Of a DNA stretch of 64,000 nt, positions 1-10,051 are shown in pieces. The notes beneath the pieces are model-generated. The model was given only the letters and a program-made list of their open reading frames with translations, ran no database searches and had not been told where the DNA came from. Both the position numbers and the translations under genes were made by a program. This DNA is from Flavobacterium franklandianum (GTDB lineage: Bacteria; Bacteroidota; Bacteroidia; Flavobacteriales; Flavobacteriaceae). The stretch lies in contig NZ_VJZR01000003.1 of NCBI RefSeq assembly GCF_007097365.1, forward strand, positions 186,001 through 250,000. Reading direction: 5' to 3'. How positions within the stretch are numbered: position 1 is the stretch's first letter; the number at the start of each line of letters is the position of its first letter.

Positions 1-565
1 TGGAGTTAGCTCAGTTACTATCGATGACTTTGAAGGAGGATATTTAGCCACAAAGCAACTCATTGACGAGGGTTGTAATCGTATTGCACATTTTACAGGA
101 GATCAATCATTAGAAATTTTCCAAAATAGAACTAAGGGATATAAAAAAGCTTTAGAAGATAATGGAATTCTATTTGATTCAAATTATGTTTTCCAGATAA
201 AGAGTAATGTTGATGCAGGAAGACTAGCCATTGAAAAATTATTGAGCTTAGAAAATCCTCCAGATGCCTTATTCTCTACCAGTGATTTTGCTGCTTTAGG
301 AGCTATTCAAGTCCTAAAGGAAAAAGGCATCACGATTCCAGAAGAATTTTGTGTTTTTGGTTTTGGTAACGAACCTTTTACTAAGTTTATGGAGCTTTCG
401 ATTTCATCTGTTGACCAATCTCCTTTGGAAATGGGCAAAATGGCTGCCAAAGTATTTTTAGAACAAATAAATAATAACGAAAATTTAAAAATAGAAAAAA
501 AAGTGATATTAAAACCAGAATTGCACATTAGAAAATCATCATCAAGAAATTCTAATTTGCGTTAA
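1..565 (+). CDS. LacI-family transcriptional regulator, C-terminal part (5' end outside window)
   Basis: The frame is open from position 2 and encodes about 187 residues of a periplasmic-binding-like effector domain of LacI/PurR type. Visible signatures are VTIDDFEGGYLAT near the start, the RTKGYKKAL segment, PDALFSTSDFAALGAIQVLKEKGITIPEE and the end segment SSVDQSPLEMGKMAA. The N-terminal helix-turn-helix lies left of the window, so DNA-binding residues cannot be seen. The gene points at susC, 716 bases downstream, and three matching palindromic operators occur in the following 17 kb. It is therefore probably the regulator of the pectin/uronate locus; that assignment is inferred from context, and the effector is unknown (a uronate or KDG-type intermediate would be typical). 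Confidence 0.9.
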   Translation, partial: GVSSVTIDDFEGGYLATKQLIDEGCNRIAHFTGDQSLEIFQNRTKGYKKALEDNGILFDSNYVFQIKSNVDAGRLAIEKLLSLENPPDALFSTSDFAALGAIQVLKEKGITIPEEFCVFGFGNEPFTKFMELSISSVDQSPLEMGKMAAKVFLEQINNNENLKIEKKVILKPELHIRKSSSRNSNLR

Positions 566-1281
566 TATTGTTTTTGTTTAATAGTTTGAAAACACCTTTT
601 TTAAGAGAATGTTTGTCACTGTTCCATCTTTCTTTTCCTTACTGTAACTGAATGTGTTACTCCTTTCTTGAGATTTATTCCTTTTTTAAATTTAATCCTT
701 CAAAATTTAAACAATTTATCTAGTCGTTTGTCTTGAATTAAGTTTTGCGTTTTTATGGATATCAATGGGATTGGCTTTTTATTTATCAACGATTACTTGA
801 TTTTAGGGTTTTTTTTAAATAAATTTTCTTCTACAATATAATTAGTTTCAGGTTCTATTTTAAAAGGTGATTTTTAAAGGTTTTAATTTACAATGAATAT
901 AAATACCATTTTTTTTACCATTATTATTGCGCAATACTCAAATAATCAATCTTTTTTTTCACATCCCGTTTTTTTTCGGAAATTAAATTTTTTTTTCTCA
1001 AAATTAATTTTTAAGTTTGTGCAATCGATTACAATTATTTAAATACAGTTTGATAATTTTATAATTAAGTGTTTTTATAAAAAATCATAATGAAAGAAAA
1101 TAGGAATAAAGAATTTGTTTTCAAATTAGTAATTAAATGTTAAAATCAAGTTTTCTTCTCGAGTATAGACACAAAATAAAATTAGTTTATCATTAAGAAA
1201 AAATAAAGACGAAAATGAATTAAATCCAATTTCTTAAATAACCATTAAAAATCAAAATAATAACCAATAAAACATAATCAA
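566..1281. other. Long AT-rich leader and promoter region of susC, no gene seen
   Basis: No convincing reading frame is present in these 716 bases; the sequence is dominated by T-runs and A-runs. The only recognisable signal is the promoter/operator at 1012-1033. If transcription starts inside that operator, susC has an untranslated leader of about 255 bases, much longer than those of the two other operator-bearing units in this locus. I see no strong stem-loop terminator behind the LacI gene. Confidence 0.7.
1012..1033 (+). promoter_or_regulatory. susC promoter -7 element abutting a LacI-type operator
   Basis: TAAGTTTG at 1012-1019 matches the Bacteroidota -7 consensus TAnnTTTG. It is followed without a gap by TGCAATCGATTACA at 1020-1033, a 14-bp palindrome with one mismatched pair and core AATCGATT. 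The same block occurs at 10010-10023 and, as a perfect palindrome on the other strand, at 17244-17257. The position over the start site implies repression. No good -33 TTG is visible at the expected place, which is a T-run. Confidence 0.75.
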
Positions 1282-4200
1282 ATGATTGTTAAACTAGTAT
1301 TTAAAAAGGGCAAAAAAACAAGTTTTGTGATTATGCTTCTGCTGAGCTTATTTGCTACTATAGAAATAAAAGCGCAAAATAAAACTACAACCATTAGTGG
1401 TTTGGTAAAAGATGATTTAGGGCTATCAATTCCTGGTGTGAATGTTGTTGAAAAAGGCACAAAAAATTCTACTAGTTCTGATATTGATGGAAAATTCACA
1501 TTACGTGTTGCTAGTTCAAAAAGCGAAATTGTTTTTTCATCTATTGGATTTGAAACGTTAACACAAAGTGTTGGGCAAAAGACAACTTTGAATGTGGTCT
1601 TAAAAAATGCAGCTTCAAAATTAGATGAAGTTGTAGTTATTGGATACGGGACATCTCGAAAATCTGACTTAACTGGCTCTGTTGCTTCGGTTTCTGGTGC
1701 CGATTTGAAAAAAGTACCAATGTCAAACGTAGCTGAAACTTTGACAGGGCGTATTGCTGGTGTGCAAGTAACTTCTTCCGAGGGTTCTCCTGATTCTGAA
1801 GTAAAAATTAGAATTAGAGGTGGTGGTTCTTTGTCTCAAGATAGTTCGCCATTAATTATAGTTGATGGTTTTCCTGTAAATAGTATGAGTGACATCTCTC
1901 CTTCGGATGTTGAAAACATTACAATATTGAAGGATGCATCATCTACTGCAATTTATGGTTCTAGAGGAGCGTATGGGGTTATAATTATTACTACTAAAAG
2001 TGGTAGTAAAAATGGTAAGATGTCTGTAAATTATAATGTATTTTATGGTGCAAAAACGATTGCAAATTATTTCGACGTACTTAATCCAGAAGATTTTGCA
2101 AAATGGCAATATGAATATGCTATGTTATCAAGTTCGCCAAAGGGGTCAGCAAAAGATTACGACAAATACTTTGGGGCTTGGCAGAGTTATGCTGGTGTAG
2201 AAGGAACAGATTGGCAAAAAGAGATTTATGGTCGTACTGGTAAAGTTCAAAGTCATGATTTAGGAATTCGTGGTGGTTCAGATAAAATTAATTATAACTT
2301 TAATTATGCGCTTTATGACGAATCAGCTATTATGGTTGGCTCGGATTTTAGAAGAAATAACTTGTCATTAAATTTAAAAAATAAAGCAAGTGAAAAAGTA
2401 GATCTTTCATTTACGATGCGTTACTCTAATACTGTTATAGGTGGTTCAGGTGCTAATGAACAAAAGGAGGTTTCATCAGCAGATTCACGACTTAAGCATG
2501 TGGTGGGATATTCACCTATTGATTTGCCAGGTTTAACTACTGATGATACAGACGAAGCAATATCAAGTTATCTAGTGAATCCGTTTGTTGCAATAGCAGA
2601 TAATGGCCGCAAACAAATTAGAAATAATTTTAATATGTTAAGCAGTTTTTCTTGGAAAATCATCAATAATCTTCAGTTTAAATCTGACTTTGGATTAGAT
2701 GTTTTTAATAATTTAGATTATCGTTTCTATGGTCGTTCTACGTATTATGTAAATAATGTTCCTGCCGCAACAAATCAAGGAAAGCCATCGTTGATTATGA
2801 GTGATGAAAAAAACAAACGTTTTCGGAATGCCAATACCCTTAATTATGATTTTAAAGATTTATTGGGTAAGAATCATAGCTTAAAGCTTCTTTTAGGAGA
2901 AGAAATGATAGATTATCAGAATAATAAAGTAACAAGTACAATTCAAGGGTATCCTAAATCTTTCACTTTTGATGACGCAATCAATTTGACCACTCAGGGT
3001 ATTCCTCAATCAGTTGACAATTATTACAGTCCTGATGATAAATTACTTTCTTTTTTTGGACGTCTAAACTATGATTTTAAAAGCCGCTATCTCTTTACTG
3101 CTACTTTCCGTGCAGATGGTTCCAGTAAATTTTTAGGAGACAATCGTTGGGGATATTTCCCTTCAGCGGCAGTTGCTTGGAAAATTAATGAAGAAAGTTT
3201 TTTAAAGGACGTTTCTTGGGTGAATTTACTTAAAATGAGATTCAGTTATGGTGAAGCAGGAAATAATAACATTCCAGTTGGACAAACGATTCGAACATTT
3301 CAATCCTCTGCTTCTGCTTGGATAAATAATGTAACCAACTTCTGGGCAGCATCTAAGACAATGCCAAATCCTGATTTAAAATGGGAAACTACAGTTACAC
3401 AGGATCTTGGAATTGACTTTGGTTTCTTTAACAATCGCATCAGTGGTACTGTAGATGTTTACAACAACATTACTAAAGATCTTTTAATTAATTTTCCTGT
3501 ATCAGGAACGGGCTATGATTTTCAATATAGAAATATGGGAGAAAATCAAAATAAAGGTCTTGAGCTAAGTTTAAATGTAGTTGCAATTGAAAAGGATGAT
3601 TATGGATTAAGTTTTAATTTCAACATAGGCTTCAATGAAAATAATATCAATAGCCTTGGAATCATGAATGACTTTGGATATTCAAGTGGTTGGGCATCTA
3701 CTTCGATAGGAAATGACTTTGCAGTAAATGTTGGTCAGCCTCTTGGATTGATGAGAGGTTACATCAATGATGGAAGATACGAAGTTTCCGATTTTAATTT
3801 TTCTGGAGGAGTTTATACTTTAAAAACAGGTGTTGCAAATAACTCCAATGTTGTTGGGTCAGTTGTACCGGGTTCAATGAAATTAAAAAACCTTGTTGAT
3901 TTACCGGGAGAAGTACCTGGGACAATAAATGCAAATGACATTACCTTTATTGGAAATGCAAATCCAAAACACACAGGAGGTTTTGTCATAAATGCTAATG
4001 TGCATCAATTTGATTTTATGGCTGCTTTTAACTGGAGTTATGGCAATGATGCTTATAATGCAAACAAAGTAGAATTTACAACTACTGCAACTTCACCAAA
4101 CGGTCAATATAGAAACCTAACTTCCGAAATGGCTGATGGACAAAGATGGACAAATCTTGATCCAACTACAGGTTTGTTAGTAACCGATCCTACAGCATTA

Positions 4201-4524
4201 ACAGCGCTAAATGCTACTACTACAATGTGGTCGCCTAAAATGGATCGCTTTGTTTTTTCTGATTGGGCAGTTGAAGATGCTTCTTTCTTTAGACTTAATA
4301 CCTTTACAATAGGATATACTGCTCCTGATGCTTTGGTTTCAAAATTAGGGATATCTAAACTAAGATTGTATCAAACCATGAGTAATGTGTTTACAGCAAC
4401 CAACTATTCGGGTCCAGATCCAGAGGTTTCTACAAGAAGAGCCACTCCTTATACACCAGGGGTAGATTACTCGGCATACCCGCGTAGCAGACAAATTGTA
4501 TTTGGTTTAAATCTTTCTTTTTAA
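1282..4524 (+). CDS. SusC-family TonB-dependent outer-membrane transporter
   Basis: This 1080-residue protein has the full SusC layout. A signal peptide ends near residue 31 (KAQ). A carboxypeptidase-regulatory-like domain spans roughly residues 36-115 and contains PGVNVVEKGT and SDIDGKFTL. The linker LDEVVVIGYG precedes the TonB plug at about 125-240, with the SusC-typical segments GRIAGVQV, IRIRGGGS and PLIIVDGFP. A long beta-barrel ends in the aromatic terminus VFGLNLSF. Such proteins form a lidded channel with a SusD lipoprotein and import oligosaccharides using TonB energy. The susD gene follows after 19 bases. The neighbouring methylesterase and uronate operon suggest pectin-derived oligogalacturonides as substrate; that is inference from context. 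Confidence 0.95.
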   Translation: MIVKLVFKKGKKTSFVIMLLLSLFATIEIKAQNKTTTISGLVKDDLGLSIPGVNVVEKGTKNSTSSDIDGKFTLRVASSKSEIVFSSIGFETLTQSVGQKTTLNVVLKNAASKLDEVVVIGYGTSRKSDLTGSVASVSGADLKKVPMSNVAETLTGRIAGVQVTSSEGSPDSEVKIRIRGGGSLSQDSSPLIIVDGFPVNSMSDISPSDVENITILKDASSTAIYGSRGAYGVIIITTKSGSKNGKMSVNYNVFYGAKTIANYFDVLNPEDFAKWQYEYAMLSSSPKGSAKDYDKYFGAWQSYAGVEGTDWQKEIYGRTGKVQSHDLGIRGGSDKINYNFNYALYDESAIMVGSDFRRNNLSLNLKNKASEKVDLSFTMRYSNTVIGGSGANEQKEVSSADSRLKHVVGYSPIDLPGLTTDDTDEAISSYLVNPFVAIADNGRKQIRNNFNMLSSFSWKIINNLQFKSDFGLDVFNNLDYRFYGRSTYYVNNVPAATNQGKPSLIMSDEKNKRFRNANTLNYDFKDLLGKNHSLKLLLGEEMIDYQNNKVTSTIQGYPKSFTFDDAINLTTQGIPQSVDNYYSPDDKLLSFFGRLNYDFKSRYLFTATFRADGSSKFLGDNRWGYFPSAAVAWKINEESFLKDVSWVNLLKMRFSYGEAGNNNIPVGQTIRTFQSSASAWINNVTNFWAASKTMPNPDLKWETTVTQDLGIDFGFFNNRISGTVDVYNNITKDLLINFPVSGTGYDFQYRNMGENQNKGLELSLNVVAIEKDDYGLSFNFNIGFNENNINSLGIMNDFGYSSGWASTSIGNDFAVNVGQPLGLMRGYINDGRYEVSDFNFSGGVYTLKTGVANNSNVVGSVVPGSMKLKNLVDLPGEVPGTINANDITFIGNANPKHTGGFVINANVHQFDFMAAFNWSYGNDAYNANKVEFTTTATSPNGQYRNLTSEMADGQRWTNLDPTTGLLVTDPTALTALNATTTMWSPKMDRFVFSDWAVEDASFFRLNTFTIGYTAPDALVSKLGISKLRLYQTMSNVFTATNYSGPDPEVSTRRATPYTPGVDYSAYPRSRQIVFGLNLSF

Positions 4525-4543
4525 TTGAATAACTTATTTTAAT

Positions 4544-6349
4544 ATGAAAAAAATAATAATAATTTCAGGATTAATTTTATCTGGTTTCTTTACATCGTGT
4601 CAAGATTCTCTAGATACTTATTTAGAGGCACCTACAAAATCATCCTTAGATGAGTCTGTTATATTCTCAACTCCAGCTTTAGCTGCTGGCGCTGTTGATG
4701 GGATAAAAATCCCTTTTGCAGAAACCAACTCATATAGAGGTCGTTTTTTAACCTATTATGGTTTAAATACGGATACAGAATGGTTCAATGCATCGCAAAC
4801 GGATGACAACAAATCACAACTTTGTACCTATAGTGCCACGGCAAATAATACCGAAATGAATACCGCCAATAATGTTTGGGCAATGATGTATTCAGGTATC
4901 GAACGAGCAAATATTTGTGTTCAAGGATTACGCAATTTTGGTAACCCAAAACCAGGAACGGAACTTGGGCAGTTATTAGGAGAAGCACTTACCTTAAGAG
5001 CTATATACTATGCCGATTTAATAAAGTCTTGGGGCGATGTACCTATGCGTTTTGAACCAATTACTACAGCAACTATCTATTTGCCAAAAACAAGTCGCGA
5101 TGAAATATACAAACAACTTATAAAAGATTTAGAGGAAGCGGCAACTTTGGTGGCTTGGCCAAAAGGAAGCTCTGCTACCGCTACTGTAGAAAGAATTAAC
5201 AAAGCCTTTGTAAAAGGACTTCGTGCTCGTTTAGCATTGGCTGCCAGTGGATACCAACAATATCCTGATGGAGTTAGAAGAAGTACCGACCCAGAACTTT
5301 CAGTCGATAAAATGTATAAGTTAGCACTTGTAGATTGCCGAGAAGTCATTACAAGTGGAACTGCACGATTAGAATCTTCATTTGAAACATTATGGAAAAA
5401 ATACAATCAAGAGGACATAAATGCTGGTGGAGAATCACTTTGGGAGCTGCCTTTTTCTGATGGTCGTGGAAGAATGCTTTTTACCTTTGCAGTTCGACAC
5501 ACTACTAACGATCAGTTTCATTCCAATGGAAGTAATAGAGGTGGAGTTGCAGGTCCATTACCTTTCGTTTTTTATGATTATGATCAGTATGATAGCCGTA
5601 GAGATGTAACTTGTGTTCCTTATTTGTACGGAGCTGCTGTATCTGGAATTGCCAAACAAGTGATAAATAAAGATAAATTGGATACTTGGTATTTTGGAAA
5701 ATATCGTTACGAATGGATGAAACGAATGGTTACCTCTACAAATGATGATGGTATAAATAAAATGTACATGCGATATGCTGAAATACTTATGATGGCTGCT
5801 GAAACAGCGAACGAAATCGAAGGTGCTACTGCTGCTGTTCCTTATTTAAAAGAAATTCGAAAAAGAGCATTTCCTTTAGCACAACATCCTGTAAAAGTGG
5901 ATGCTTATGTTAATGCTTTAACTTCTAAACAAGATATGTTCAAAGCCATTGTCGAAGAACATAAGTTTGAATTTACTGGTGAAATGGAACGTAAACAAGC
6001 ACTTATTCGTTGGAATTTGTTAAAAGCAAACTTAGATATTGCCAAAGATAAAATGTCACGATTACAGTCAAGAACTGATGAATATGCAACTGTACCTTCT
6101 ACTTTGTATTTCAAATACAATACAGATAATGTTTCTCTAATTATTTATGGTTTAAATCGCGGCGAAACTACCGATCCGGGAGCAGGATACACTCCTGTTA
6201 GTTGGGCTTGGACAGGAGCAACTGCTGTAACTAAATCAAATTCACTTTACAAAGCGGGTGTAAATCCTGACGCTAAACAATTTTGGCCAATATGGCAAGT
6301 ATTTATTGAATCCAGTAACGGGAAGTTAGTAAACGATTACGGTTACTAG
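4544..6349 (+). CDS. SusD/RagB-family nutrient-binding lipoprotein
   Basis: A lipoprotein signal (FFTSC, lipidated Cys near residue 19) opens a 601-residue SusD/RagB protein. Typical family segments include an N-terminal TPR-like part with EALTLRAIYYADLIKSWGDVP and the late segment YMRYAEILMMAAETANEIEG that precedes the C-terminal RagB region. The protein should sit on the cell surface, cap the SusC channel and bind the glycan. It lies 19 bases behind susC and almost certainly shares its transcript. A terminator-like hairpin follows at 6431-6468, so the esterase downstream is expressed by read-through or from a weak internal promoter. Confidence 0.95.
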   Translation: MKKIIIISGLILSGFFTSCQDSLDTYLEAPTKSSLDESVIFSTPALAAGAVDGIKIPFAETNSYRGRFLTYYGLNTDTEWFNASQTDDNKSQLCTYSATANNTEMNTANNVWAMMYSGIERANICVQGLRNFGNPKPGTELGQLLGEALTLRAIYYADLIKSWGDVPMRFEPITTATIYLPKTSRDEIYKQLIKDLEEAATLVAWPKGSSATATVERINKAFVKGLRARLALAASGYQQYPDGVRRSTDPELSVDKMYKLALVDCREVITSGTARLESSFETLWKKYNQEDINAGGESLWELPFSDGRGRMLFTFAVRHTTNDQFHSNGSNRGGVAGPLPFVFYDYDQYDSRRDVTCVPYLYGAAVSGIAKQVINKDKLDTWYFGKYRYEWMKRMVTSTNDDGINKMYMRYAEILMMAAETANEIEGATAAVPYLKEIRKRAFPLAQHPVKVDAYVNALTSKQDMFKAIVEEHKFEFTGEMERKQALIRWNLLKANLDIAKDKMSRLQSRTDEYATVPSTLYFKYNTDNVSLIIYGLNRGETTDPGAGYTPVSWAWTGATAVTKSNSLYKAGVNPDAKQFWPIWQVFIESSNGKLVNDYGY

Positions 6350-6430
6350 AAATAAACCTAATTCTTCAAATGATTTTTTTTAGATTTTTATTAAAATAAT
6401 TAAATCATTCTAAATTTAATTCTAAGATAG

Positions 6431-6468
6431 AGGGAATGCAGTAACAAGTGTTTTGTATTCCCTTTTTT
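6431..6468 (+). terminator. Rho-independent terminator-like hairpin behind susD
   Basis: AGGGAAT at 6431-6437 pairs with ATTCCCT at 6457-6463, and a T-run follows. The loop is about 19 bases, longer than usual, so termination may be partial. No operator copy lies between it and the esterase start. Confidence 0.6.
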
Positions 6469-6508
6469 AATTTCTATTTACCATATAAACAAATAAATCA
6501 AACCAATT

Positions 6509-9500
6509 ATGAAAAAAAAATTACAATTACTAATTTTTACTTTGTTGCTATCCATATCGTTTACACAAGCCCAAAAAATCGATGTTTGGGATTTTGGAGG
6601 GCAACAATTAGATGCAAATTTGTATAATAATAAATTAACAGTGGCCGATATTAATGCCTGGTATCCAGGAATCACCGCTGGCACAACCGGTACTAATTTA
6701 CCATCATCGACGGTGCTAACACTTACTTCAGGAGTTTTGACTCTTAAAACGGGTGGTTCTGATAGGTTGTACACTACAAATACGGCTATTACTCGTTATG
6801 CCTCGAGCAGTATTGGTACAACCGATATCAATTATACGGCAAGATATTATTGTAATGGTGCTGCTAGTGCTACAACAAGGTTTTTTACATTAACATTGAA
6901 TGTTGACGATGAAGTAACCCTCGTTGCTAGTACAGAATCTGCGGGTAATTCGATAACAGTTGTTAACACTACAACTGGTACTTCACAGACAGAAACATTA
7001 CCAGTAGTACAATCTGGAACTGCTGTTTCGATTGTCAAATTTCAGGCAAAACAAGCAGGTGATTTCAAAATATCTTCTTTGGTAGGAAAAGGAAATTATT
7101 ACAGAATTTATAGAAAACAAGCTACTTATACAACGATCAACGGTACTGTTGACGAAACTGCTGCCCCTGGAATTTCTGGATATTCAGTAGTATTTACCAA
7201 TCCAGCTGGAAAATCTTGGATTGCACCTGTGGTATCAGGAACTTATAATGTTACGATTCCTGCAGGATTTACTTACAATATGAGTATGATTAATGCCAAT
7301 GGATATATTATTAGTAATGGTACTTCTTTGGCGGTTACTGATGCAACTACAAGCTATAGCATTGCAGTTGTGAAAGTTGATTTATTCACTGTAAGCGGTT
7401 CAATTACAGGATTAGGCACCAATATTTCAAAAGTAAGTTTGATATATACTCCAGACCCATTAGCAAATAAAATTTTTATTCCTAAACCAGTAATAAATAC
7501 TGCGAATTCTACTTACACAGTGGAATTAGAGGCGAATACATCATACACTATTTCTGCACAAAGCGTGAATGATTATGAAATATTGGCCAATACAATAACG
7601 ATTACAGGTACAACTGCTTCCGATGTTGCTTTTACGTCAAAACCCGTTTATCCAGTTACAATAATCGCACCTGGATTAGACACTACACAATTGAGTAACC
7701 TGAAATTGACTTTCACTAACCTTAATGAAAGCGGTTATGTTTATCCTTTCAATTCAATTACAGGAATAACTTTGCGTAATGGAACTTATAGCGTTGCTTA
7801 CTCTGGACTAGATAATTATCCTGTGGATTGCGGAATAGTTTCTAATCTAAAAATCACTGGAGCAGCTTTATCTAAAACAATTGATTTTAAATCAGTAACG
7901 GTTTGGTCTTTCGACGATAGAACAGTATCAACAACTACATCTGCAGGACACAAAGGGATGTTGGTTACGGGGACGGTTTCTAATCGTATTGGCAACGGTG
8001 ATTTGACAGCCAAAAGTGGTGCAACTATTAAAATTCCTGTAAAAAACATTGGTGATAAGGTGTTGATTACCTATTACTACGCTGCTAATTTCTCTATAGA
8101 AGGTGGTGTTGCAATTACAACAGCTAGTAATAGTACTTCTATCTTTGAAAATGTAGAATATACTTACACAGGGACCGAAGCTACTCCGGGTTATGTTACA
8201 ATTACTTTAGGTGGAACAGCTTTAACTACTTATTTTACTAATATTCAGGTAGGAGGTGGCAGTACTACTTATTCGTCAACATTAACAGTAGGAGCTGGTA
8301 AAAATTATCAAACAATAAATGCAGCTCTTTCTGCTGTTGGTTTTATGACGAGAACTACAACGCAAAGAGTAACCATAATGATCGATCCAGGTAATTATGA
8401 AGAAATGATAGACATTACTCAACCCAATATTACTTTGAAAAATGCAGCAGCAACGCCAAACATTAACTTGTTGAACAAAGGAGTGGATATTGATGCTGAT
8501 GCAGTAAGAATCACTTCTTATTATGGAATAGGGTATAACTACTACAGCATGAAAAACAACCAAAAATGGGATGCAAATGTTTTGCGAATTAATAAAGAAA
8601 ACGGTTCTCAACCTTATACTAACGTTAGTGGAACCACCAATAATTCTTATTGGAATGCAACTTTGCTAGTTAGTGCAAACGGATTTGTTGCCGAAGATAT
8701 TATTATCGAAAACTCCTATAATCAATACATTTCTTTGAAAGAATCTCAGGATGTAGTCGAGATGATTGTTGGTAACAAAGGATTGCGTCCAACAACTTTT
8801 GGAAGCACTGCTGTTCAAGATAAAGCTTTTGTAGAAAGAGCTGCAGCATTTGCTGTCAAAAACGCAATCGACAAAGTAGTCTTGAATAAATGTCGTGTGG
8901 TTGGTCGTCAAGATTCTTTCTTTGGAGGTACAACTTCTAGAGTAGTGGTGTACAAAGGAGTAATGATGGGAGGTACCGATTATATTTTTGGCGGAATGGA
9001 CGCCGTGTTTTACCAAACAGATTTGGCTATGAATACTAGTGACGCTAGTAGCGATGCCTCTTATATAACTGCTGCACAACAATCTACAGGAAGAGGTTAT
9101 TTAATGTACGAATGTAAAGTGACCACAGCTATTCCTGGTACTGAAACGGCTTCTATTTATCGCTCTAAACCAGGTCACTTTGGTCGTCCTTGGGCTGCAA
9201 ACACAAGCGAAGTTGTTTTTTACAACACCACAATCGAAACCTCCAATTATCCAGGATTTGTGGGCCAATCTTTAATTATGCCTCTTGGATGGAATAATTC
9301 ATTAAGTGGAGAATCTCCTAAAATGTACGAATACGGAACTATCGAAAATTCAGGAGTAAATAACGCAGCAAGTCGTGCTACCTGGGCAACATTGTTATCT
9401 ACACCAACATTAACTGACGGAACAGCTATCACCACTTTTAATTTTACAAAAGGAACCGATAATTGGGATCCAATTCCTCAATTAAAAGCCAATGATACAT

Positions 9501-9739
9501 CACTTAAAATCAAAAATCACCAAGCTAATTCTTCTGTAAATGTTTATGCTTACAAAAACAACATTGTGGTTTCTAATGTAAAATCAAATACTAAAGTTTT
9601 TGTTTATGGTTTAAATGGTTCATTGGTTAAATCATTCGAAACCAATTCGGATGCCAATTTCAATTTAAATGCAGGCATTTGGATCGTAGTTGTGAAAGCT
9701 ACTGATGGACAAAAAACAGTTAAACTAATGACATATTAA
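6509..9739 (+). CDS. Secreted multidomain pectin methylesterase (CE8-type) with T9SS sorting domain
   Basis: The 1076-residue protein starts with a signal peptide ending near FTQAQ. A module opening with VWDFGGQQ covers about residues 24-205, then beta-rich linker repeats to about 455, and a second related module at about 460-588 (VWSFDDR onward). The catalytic beta-helix spans about 590-1000. Pectinesterase hallmarks are present: Q801/D802 in GRQDSFFGG, D824 in DYIFGG and R893 in GRPW, with family-like spacing (22 and 69 residues). The last 75 residues form a type A T9SS sorting domain. It would remove methyl groups from extracellular pectin, making it accessible to lyases or hydrolases and to the SusCD importer. 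Start chosen at ATG 6509, with a clear signal peptide. Confidence 0.93.
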   Translation: MKKKLQLLIFTLLLSISFTQAQKIDVWDFGGQQLDANLYNNKLTVADINAWYPGITAGTTGTNLPSSTVLTLTSGVLTLKTGGSDRLYTTNTAITRYASSSIGTTDINYTARYYCNGAASATTRFFTLTLNVDDEVTLVASTESAGNSITVVNTTTGTSQTETLPVVQSGTAVSIVKFQAKQAGDFKISSLVGKGNYYRIYRKQATYTTINGTVDETAAPGISGYSVVFTNPAGKSWIAPVVSGTYNVTIPAGFTYNMSMINANGYIISNGTSLAVTDATTSYSIAVVKVDLFTVSGSITGLGTNISKVSLIYTPDPLANKIFIPKPVINTANSTYTVELEANTSYTISAQSVNDYEILANTITITGTTASDVAFTSKPVYPVTIIAPGLDTTQLSNLKLTFTNLNESGYVYPFNSITGITLRNGTYSVAYSGLDNYPVDCGIVSNLKITGAALSKTIDFKSVTVWSFDDRTVSTTTSAGHKGMLVTGTVSNRIGNGDLTAKSGATIKIPVKNIGDKVLITYYYAANFSIEGGVAITTASNSTSIFENVEYTYTGTEATPGYVTITLGGTALTTYFTNIQVGGGSTTYSSTLTVGAGKNYQTINAALSAVGFMTRTTTQRVTIMIDPGNYEEMIDITQPNITLKNAAATPNINLLNKGVDIDADAVRITSYYGIGYNYYSMKNNQKWDANVLRINKENGSQPYTNVSGTTNNSYWNATLLVSANGFVAEDIIIENSYNQYISLKESQDVVEMIVGNKGLRPTTFGSTAVQDKAFVERAAAFAVKNAIDKVVLNKCRVVGRQDSFFGGTTSRVVVYKGVMMGGTDYIFGGMDAVFYQTDLAMNTSDASSDASYITAAQQSTGRGYLMYECKVTTAIPGTETASIYRSKPGHFGRPWAANTSEVVFYNTTIETSNYPGFVGQSLIMPLGWNNSLSGESPKMYEYGTIENSGVNNAASRATWATLLSTPTLTDGTAITTFNFTKGTDNWDPIPQLKANDTSLKIKNHQANSSVNVYAYKNNIVVSNVKSNTKVFVYGLNGSLVKSFETNSDANFNLNAGIWIVVVKATDGQKTVKLMTY

Positions 9740-9758
9740 TCAAACCTTGTTCAATATG

Positions 9759-9792
9759 AAAGCCCTAATATTTTTTATTAGGGCTTTTTTTT
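9759..9792 (+). terminator. Strong rho-independent terminator behind the pectin methylesterase
   Basis: AGCCCTAATA at 9761-9770 pairs perfectly with TATTAGGGCT at 9776-9785 around a 5-base loop, followed by a T-run. It ends the susC-susD-esterase unit. The rest of the 9740-10051 gap holds only the promoter/operator of the next gene. Confidence 0.9.
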
Positions 9793-10001
9793 ATCCTATT
9801 TTGTTTTGAAAGGGGAGATTTTGAAGCCAAAAAATATCGGTAGAAAGTAAGTAAGTTTTAAATGCCATGATTGCTCTTTTTTAATGAAGAGGAAAGCGAA
9901 CGTTATATTCTGTTTTAATCAGCAATAGTTTATTAAACAGAAGATTAATTCAGGAATATTAAAAAAAAACATAAATTATTTTTTATTTTAAAAAAAAATA
10001 C

Positions 10002-10023
10002 TACTTTTATGCAATCGATTACA
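10002..10023 (+). promoter_or_regulatory. Promoter -7 element abutting the second LacI-type operator
   Basis: TACTTTTA at 10002-10009 is one base off TAnnTTTG. It is followed directly by TGCAATCGATTACA at 10010-10023, identical to the operator in front of susC. A transcript starting here would have a leader of only about 35 bases to the ATG at 10052. Confidence 0.75.
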
Positions 10024-10051
10024 AATTATTAAACAACTTAAAACTTTTATT

